Positions 6,096-9,486 of a stretch of DNA of 9,486 nt are shown here, in pieces. Position numbers and translations under genes: made by a program. The stretch comes from Candidatus Zixiibacteriota bacterium (lineage in GTDB: Bacteria > Zixibacteria > MSB-5A5 > WJJR01), in assembly GCA_014729565.1 (NCBI GenBank), contig WJJR01000422.1, positions 1 to 9,486 of the forward strand, in the 5' to 3' direction. The stretch's first letter is position 1; every line of letters begins with the position of its first letter. Below the pieces are notes generated by a model. The model saw only the letters and a program-made list of their open reading frames with translations, made no database searches and was not told the origin of the DNA.

Positions 6096-6971
6096 TTAAA
6101 ACCGTCGCTTCCGGCCGCTGGCGAAGAAGGCGATGTTGCCCACAACGATGAACAGAATCACGATTGCATGGGCAAACGACTGCGACAGCATAAACTTGGT
6201 GCCCTTGCCCACCACGCCGACGACTGCTTCAAACTCCGCCGCGCCTTTCATTCCACCGAGAATCCCGGTCAATTGTCCGGCCCGATAGTACGGGTAAATC
6301 ATGGGCGCCTGAACCGCGGTGTTGGCTGCTCCGATCGTCGCGTGAAACCGGTCGCCCGCCAACTGCACCCACTCCACCGTCCCCGGTGTACCGGCGGAGA
6401 GATTGAACACATAGTCGATATTGTTGAAATTCGAGACGCCCCGCATCAGCGGCAGTTCTTTCACGGGCGTTCCGGCATAATCGCGTGGAAAGGCCGCCGC
6501 AATCGAGGAACCCATGCGTTGGATGATGAATTCACGACCCTCCTGGAACCCGAGATTTACCCAGTCTTCGCCGTACACATAAGTCTTTCCATTGAACTCA
6601 AATGACGCCCCAGGGGGCTCGCCGACAACGGTCTCCAATGCCTGGTTGGCCTGCTGCGGCCCCTGCGGCCACAGCCCCATCAGGATCATCTTCAAATCGT
6701 TGCGGAAACAGTACTCGATGACCGTCACCGCCATCGGCTGCAACTCCGGCGCGGAGGGCGGATCGTAATCAAACGAGATCAGAACTTTCGATCCGGACTG
6801 GAGTTTCTCCAGCGAATCATACAGGTCGGTCACCTCAGGGGAGACATAGATCGTCTGAGAAATATTCAAAAACAACGGCAACGAGACCGCGATGGCCACC
6901 GCGAGGAAAATCACGCGGCGATCAATCGCCATCAGCGTTACCCAGAAGTTCTTTGTCTCACCGTTTGCCAC
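6096..6971 (-). CDS. Module protein B3: double-anchored extracytoplasmic protein of unknown function
   Basis: This is the paralogue of A3: 291 residues from GTG 6971-6969. Helices at about 20-38 and 267-284 anchor it. DRR before the first and GRKRR after the second place the 230-residue middle outside the cytoplasm. Shared blocks are GSKVLISFDY, E-L-Q-P-M, M-x-L-W-P-Q-G, YGEDWVNLGF, a S-A-G-T-P-G-x-x-E-W-V loop, IYPYY and GILGGMKGAAEFE. Relative to A3 there is a short insertion before YGED. The frame stays open upstream to an ATG at 7070, but that would overlap B2 by 77 bases and add a basic, non-homologous stretch. The GTG has GGAG 7 bases before it and makes the protein align with A3 from its first residue, so it is preferred. 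The function is unknown. Confidence 0.87.
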   Translation of the reverse strand: MANGETKNFWVTLMAIDRRVIFLAVAIAVSLPLFLNISQTIYVSPEVTDLYDSLEKLQSGSKVLISFDYDPPSAPELQPMAVTVIEYCFRNDLKMILMGLWPQGPQQANQALETVVGEPPGASFEFNGKTYVYGEDWVNLGFQEGREFIIQRMGSSIAAAFPRDYAGTPVKELPLMRGVSNFNNIDYVFNLSAGTPGTVEWVQLAGDRFHATIGAANTAVQAPMIYPYYRAGQLTGILGGMKGAAEFEAVVGVVGKGTKFMLSQSFAHAIVILFIVVGNIAFFASGRKRRF

Positions 6972-6978
6972 AACTACA

Positions 6979-6982
6979 CTCC
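6979..6982 (-). promoter_or_regulatory. Ribosome binding site of B3
   Basis: GGAG lies 7 bases before GTG 6971, in the gap after the B2 stop (6996-6994). It decides the start against the upstream ATG at 7070. Confidence 0.65.
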
Positions 6983-6993
6983 ACGACTCAGAA

Positions 6994-7800
6994 CTACGAT
7001 TCGCCACCGAGATGCGAACGCTCAATACCGAGAATGATGCGCAGCGACGTCGACACCACGCCCAGCGCAATGCCGATCATAATCGCCCGCTGCCCGGCCG
7101 CGTTGGGGAAGTTCATCACCCAGTCGGCCAGACTCGACAGGCGTGCCCCTTCAGGCATGAACGACGTCAGCCAATCGCCCAGCGGCACCCGTCCCAGCAT
7201 CACAAAGAACGCCGCTAAGAGCAGCATCGTCGCTTCTTTGTTGCGGGCACGGAAGGCGCGGTATGACGCCGACGCGACAAAGAACGCCAGCATCGCGAAC
7301 ATCGTCGCCGACAGCGGCGAATACACATACTGGTACAGATAATCAAATCGCGTTCCCGGCTCGAGGAACTGACGTCCATTCGAGAACGCAAAACCGGCGA
7401 TGATAATGATGACGAACGAAACCACCGTCGAAACCGAGAGAAACCAATCCTCTTTCACTCGCGACCGTGAGTACTGCCCGGCAAACATTAACATAAAAGC
7501 CAACAAGAAGAGAATGAGCGGCAGACGTCCCGCCAGAAATCCCGGGGCATAAAAGATGGCAACAAGCAGCGCGAGGGACACCGCTGATCCGACCGCGATC
7601 ATCCCCTGCTTGCCGATCTTGTCGAGCGACAGTTTGACCAGGTTCAGTGCGCCGAGCCAGATCGCGCACGCCTGAATGATCGAAAACCAGTCAGAGAAAA
7701 TATCCGAGAGCGAATGAAACGGCTCATGCGGAATGAAAAACTGGATGATGAAGACAATCCCAATGAGGGCAGTGATGATTAGTGGGATCTCGCGTTTCAT
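6994..7800 (-). CDS. Module protein B2: polytopic membrane protein of unknown function
   Basis: This is the paralogue of A2: 268 residues and about eight membrane segments near 5-23, 36-56, 67-85, 93-107, 121-139, 158-180, 190-204 and 237-258. The second half keeps the shared core: S-P-L-S-A-T-M, then LAFFVASASYRAFRA, EAT, M-L-G-R, AGQRAI, IGIALG and ILGIER. The first half is strongly diverged apart from the first helix, P-L-I-I-T and F-I-P-H. In the stretch 60-110 B2 has two clear helices where A2 is more polar, so the two copies may differ in topology. ATG 7800 aligns with A2, but no good ribosome site is visible; the gap from the B1 stop is 24 bases. No known family is recognised. Confidence 0.88.
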   Translation of the reverse strand: MKREIPLIITALIGIVFIIQFFIPHEPFHSLSDIFSDWFSIIQACAIWLGALNLVKLSLDKIGKQGMIAVGSAVSLALLVAIFYAPGFLAGRLPLILFLLAFMLMFAGQYSRSRVKEDWFLSVSTVVSFVIIIIAGFAFSNGRQFLEPGTRFDYLYQYVYSPLSATMFAMLAFFVASASYRAFRARNKEATMLLLAAFFVMLGRVPLGDWLTSFMPEGARLSSLADWVMNFPNAAGQRAIMIGIALGVVSTSLRIILGIERSHLGGES

Positions 7801-7824
7801 GATGAACTAGTGTCGTTACGGTCG

Positions 7825-9096
7825 CTACTGAACGATGAACCAGGTGGACAAATCATAGACCTCAAAAGTGGCCAGGATGATTCCCAGAATGGCAAAGATC
7901 AAAATGAAGAACTTGCCGACGTCCTGGCCCTTCAACGATCCGAGCTGGCGCGGCTCCTTTGAGAGATACGCCGACGCCGCGAACAACTCCTCGCCAATCA
8001 ACGTGAAGTCGCACGCCGCCACAAAGAACGGCAACTGAGCCGGCATGGCCGTGCCCGCGATCTGAATCGCACCGATCGAGTTTCCGGTCTCCGCCATGAT
8101 CAGCGATTCGGCGTAAAAGGCACCCATATAGAAAACCGTCGCCGGCTTCTGACGGACAAACATCCCGTCGACACCGGCGGCGTAACCGAACTGGTCATCG
8201 GTGAGGTAATGAACCGTGTCTTCATTAAAGGCGTCCGGGCGGCCGGCGTCGAGATACGCTTCCTTCATCGTTTCACGCGCCGCCACCATCACCAGCGACC
8301 GCCGCACCGGCACGTCGATCTGCGCTTCATACTGCGCCGCCATCTTCGAGACACGCCCCAGAAGCGTTACCCCGGCAATCGTCTGGACATTGTTCATGTC
8401 TTCGATACCGGGTATGAAGAAGATCTTGCGGCCCATCTCCGTCGCGCGCCCCACCGCTTCATCGATCGCTTCGAGTCCCGCGATTTTGCGGATAAACAGC
8501 TTACCGCCGGTCTTGGCGCGATTGATGAAGAGGAGAATCGATGTCGTCAGAAGAATGACAGCGAGCAGCGAATTGATGCGGCCGGTGTGAAACCACTGCG
8601 CCGATGACTGCACAGGTTCCGATGGCTCCGACTGGGTCCAGACGGTCCGTGTGGTGCCATCGGGTGACGCCACTGTCGACCCGGTTGAGACGATATAATA
8701 GTAGGTCACCCCGTCTTCGGTGCCGCCGTCGGTAAATTCCGTCGTGCCCGGCGTATTGGTGCCGACCGTATCAAACGGCCCGCTCGGGCTGGTGCCGCGC
8801 AGAATGGCGTATTGGGCCACATTCTCCAGCCCGCCGCCATCGTCGGCCGATTTGGTCCACTCAATATGAACCGCCCCGCCGGCATCGTTGGGGTTGTCAT
8901 ACGCCTGAACGTCCGTCGCCGGGGACGGCGGCGGTGTCTGCGCGATGGTAATCGACGGCGCCTGATTCGCGGTATCCGGCGGCTCCTGCGCCAGTGCCGA
9001 GGTCGCACTCAAAGCTATAAGTATAAGGAAAACGGTCAGGCCGGTGAGGCAGGCTGAAGCGAGGCGTGGTGACGGTCGGGCCGCCGGTATGATCAT
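7825..9096 (-). CDS. Module protein B1: FN3 and DUF6754 membrane protein
   Basis: From ATG 9096 the protein has 423 residues. A TTG at 9108 would add four; neither has a ribosome site, and the ATG is preferred by codon type. A signal peptide ends near residue 36 (T-S-A-L-A before Q-E-P-P). A proline-rich linker is followed by an FN3 domain at about 58-161 (TDVQAYD, VHIEWTKSADDGGG, YAILRGTSPSGPFDTVG, TYYYIVSTG). A membrane helix lies at about 175-192, then the DUF6754-like cytoplasmic domain at about 198-388, with the same blocks as A1 (IAGLEA, GRATEMGR, AETGNSIGAIQIAGT, QLPFFVAACD, LGSLKGQDVGK), and a C-terminal helix at about 390-410. A1 and B1 are identical for 35 residues from the A-E-S-L-I-M block through V-A-A-C-D, yet the codons often differ, so the conservation is selective and not a recent copy. 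It is the first gene of the module. The function is unknown. Confidence 0.92.
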   Translation of the reverse strand: MIIPAARPSPRLASACLTGLTVFLILIALSATSALAQEPPDTANQAPSITIAQTPPPSPATDVQAYDNPNDAGGAVHIEWTKSADDGGGLENVAQYAILRGTSPSGPFDTVGTNTPGTTEFTDGGTEDGVTYYYIVSTGSTVASPDGTTRTVWTQSEPSEPVQSSAQWFHTGRINSLLAVILLTTSILLFINRAKTGGKLFIRKIAGLEAIDEAVGRATEMGRKIFFIPGIEDMNNVQTIAGVTLLGRVSKMAAQYEAQIDVPVRRSLVMVAARETMKEAYLDAGRPDAFNEDTVHYLTDDQFGYAAGVDGMFVRQKPATVFYMGAFYAESLIMAETGNSIGAIQIAGTAMPAQLPFFVAACDFTLIGEELFAASAYLSKEPRQLGSLKGQDVGKFFILIFAILGIILATFEVYDLSTWFIVQ

Positions 9097-9189
9097 CGTG
9101 CTACGCAAATGAACGCGTCTGATGCTCGTGGTCCGTCTCTACGCCACAGCGGGCGTCAACCCCTCGGGGATGGGGCCATTAGCACATCG

Positions 9190-9218
9190 AACGTATCGGT
9201 CAATCGCCGCGCTGTCAA
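9190..9218 (-). promoter_or_regulatory. Promoter candidate for the eight-gene module
   Basis: On the minus strand a perfect TTGACA (9218-9213) is followed after 17 bases by TACGTT (9195-9190), which matches the first two and the last position of the -10 consensus. Transcription from about 9183 would leave a leader of about 87 bases before ATG 9096. It is the best sigma-70-type match upstream of the module; none comparable was seen at the B/A junction. Confidence 0.5.
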
Positions 9219-9257
9219 GCGCTATGTCTATGACCGGCATAGCCAAACGCCGATACG
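9192..9257. repeat. Nested inverted repeats around the module promoter
   Basis: An outer pair, CGTATCGG (9192-9199) and CCGATACG (9250-9257), encloses an inner pair, GCTATG (9221-9226) and CATAGC (9238-9243). A further GCGC pair flanks the TTGACA box. The outer left arm overlaps the -10 box. This could be an operator pair, or a structure at the 3' end of the preceding transcript; there is no T tract, so it is not a normal intrinsic terminator. Confidence 0.45.
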
Positions 9258-9262
9258 AACGA

Positions 9263-9486
9263 CTACACCTCCTCGATCATCTCCACATTGGCACGCGGGA
9301 CGATCGACTTTTGCTTGTCGCTGAACTCGACTTGCAACACACGCGCCAGCGACTCGGATTCGAGTCTTTGCAGCGGCGCGGGGAGATCGATCACTGTTCC
9401 CAGCTCGCCGAAGCGGGGCTGACGGATAATGCGGACCGGTGACCCGACCGCCAATCCGCCGATTTCACTCTCCGGCACATTATCAC
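9263..9486 (-). CDS. C-terminal end of a gene entering from the right, KOW-like tail
   Basis: The frame is open to the right edge and stops at TAG 9265-9263, leaving 73 visible residues. A GTG at 9478 could be read as a start, but codons for D-N precede it in frame, and the sequence reads like the end of a longer protein. The visible part is beta-rich: G-S-P-V-R-I-I-R-Q-P-R-F-G-E-L-G-T-V resembles a KOW motif (small barrel seen in ribosomal and transcription proteins and also in others). After it come LESE, ARVLQVEF and IVPRANVEMIEEV. The same orientation and a 167-base distance to B1 suggest association with the module, but the promoter between them suggests it can be transcribed separately. 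What the rest of the protein is cannot be seen. Confidence 0.7.
   Translation of the reverse strand, partial: DNVPESEIGGLAVGSPVRIIRQPRFGELGTVIDLPAPLQRLESESLARVLQVEFSDKQKSIVPRANVEMIEEV

Larger units (their letters stand above)
1630..9096 (-). repeat. Tandem duplication of a four-gene module (copies B and A)
   Basis: Genes B1-B2-B3-B4 (9096-5364) and A1-A2-A3-A4 (5332-1630) are paralogous pairs in the same order and orientation, each unit about 3.7 kb, with 31 bases between units. Each pair has near-equal length (423/420, 268/262, 291/294, 238/247 residues). Conserved blocks are visible in every pair, and DNA similarity is high only in the DUF6754 part. No transposase or flanking repeat is seen. 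Confidence 0.93.

Noticed and set aside
6972..7070. 33-codon N-terminal extension of B3
   Set aside because: It would overlap B2 by 77 bases, has no counterpart in A3, and a better start (GTG with GGAG) lies at 6971.
9122..9442. 106-residue plus-strand open frame near the right edge
   Set aside because: It runs antisense to the KOW-like gene end and over the promoter region, and has no recognisable features.
1..9486. Mobile element, CRISPR array, tRNA or rRNA
   Set aside because: No transposase or integrase, no short regularly spaced repeats, and no tRNA- or rRNA-like sequence was seen on either strand. The duplication has no insertion-element boundary.

Overview
The window (about 58% G+C by impression) is a dense bacterial segment in which almost everything lies on the minus strand. 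It holds two tandem, same-direction copies of a four-gene membrane-protein module. Copy B occupies 9096-5364 and copy A 5332-1630. I do not recognise a characterised function for any of the eight proteins. The first gene of each copy has the layout of DUF6754 proteins: signal peptide, fibronectin type III (FN3) domain, transmembrane helix, large conserved soluble domain, C-terminal helix. The style fits an uncultured Gram-negative lineage of the Zixibacteria / KSB1 / Latescibacteria kind, but the sequence gives no marker gene for this and it is a weak guess.

Right edge to left, following minus-strand transcription. At 9486-9263 is the C-terminal end of a gene entering from outside, with a KOW-like beta-rich tail. 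A 154-base gap follows, with inverted repeats and a good promoter candidate (TTGACA, 17 bases, TACGTT). Then come B1 (FN3/DUF6754), B2 (polytopic membrane protein), B3 (double-anchored protein with an extracytoplasmic alpha/beta-like domain) and B4 (polytopic membrane protein). After only 31 bases, A1 to A4 repeat the same order, with gaps of 4, 15 and 3 bases. No promoter or terminator is evident between B and A, so an eight-gene transcript is likely.

Left of the module lies a 290-base gap that serves as promoter and long leader for a cold-shock protein gene (1339-1139). That gene ends at a clear intrinsic terminator (1071-1106), where it converges with a small plus-strand membrane-protein gene (649-1062, VanZ/DUF2809-like in appearance). 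At the left edge (500-1, minus strand) is the start of another secreted FN3 protein, cut off by the window.

The eight module genes probably encode a membrane complex. Subunit 1 presents an FN3 domain outside and a conserved domain inside. Subunit 3 presents its main domain outside between two anchors. Subunits 2 and 4 are membrane-embedded. Retention of both copies with unequal divergence (very conserved inner domain of subunit 1, strongly diverged FN3 domain and first half of subunit 2) suggests either two specialised complexes or one complex with paired non-identical subunits. This is the part of the window most likely to be an undescribed system.
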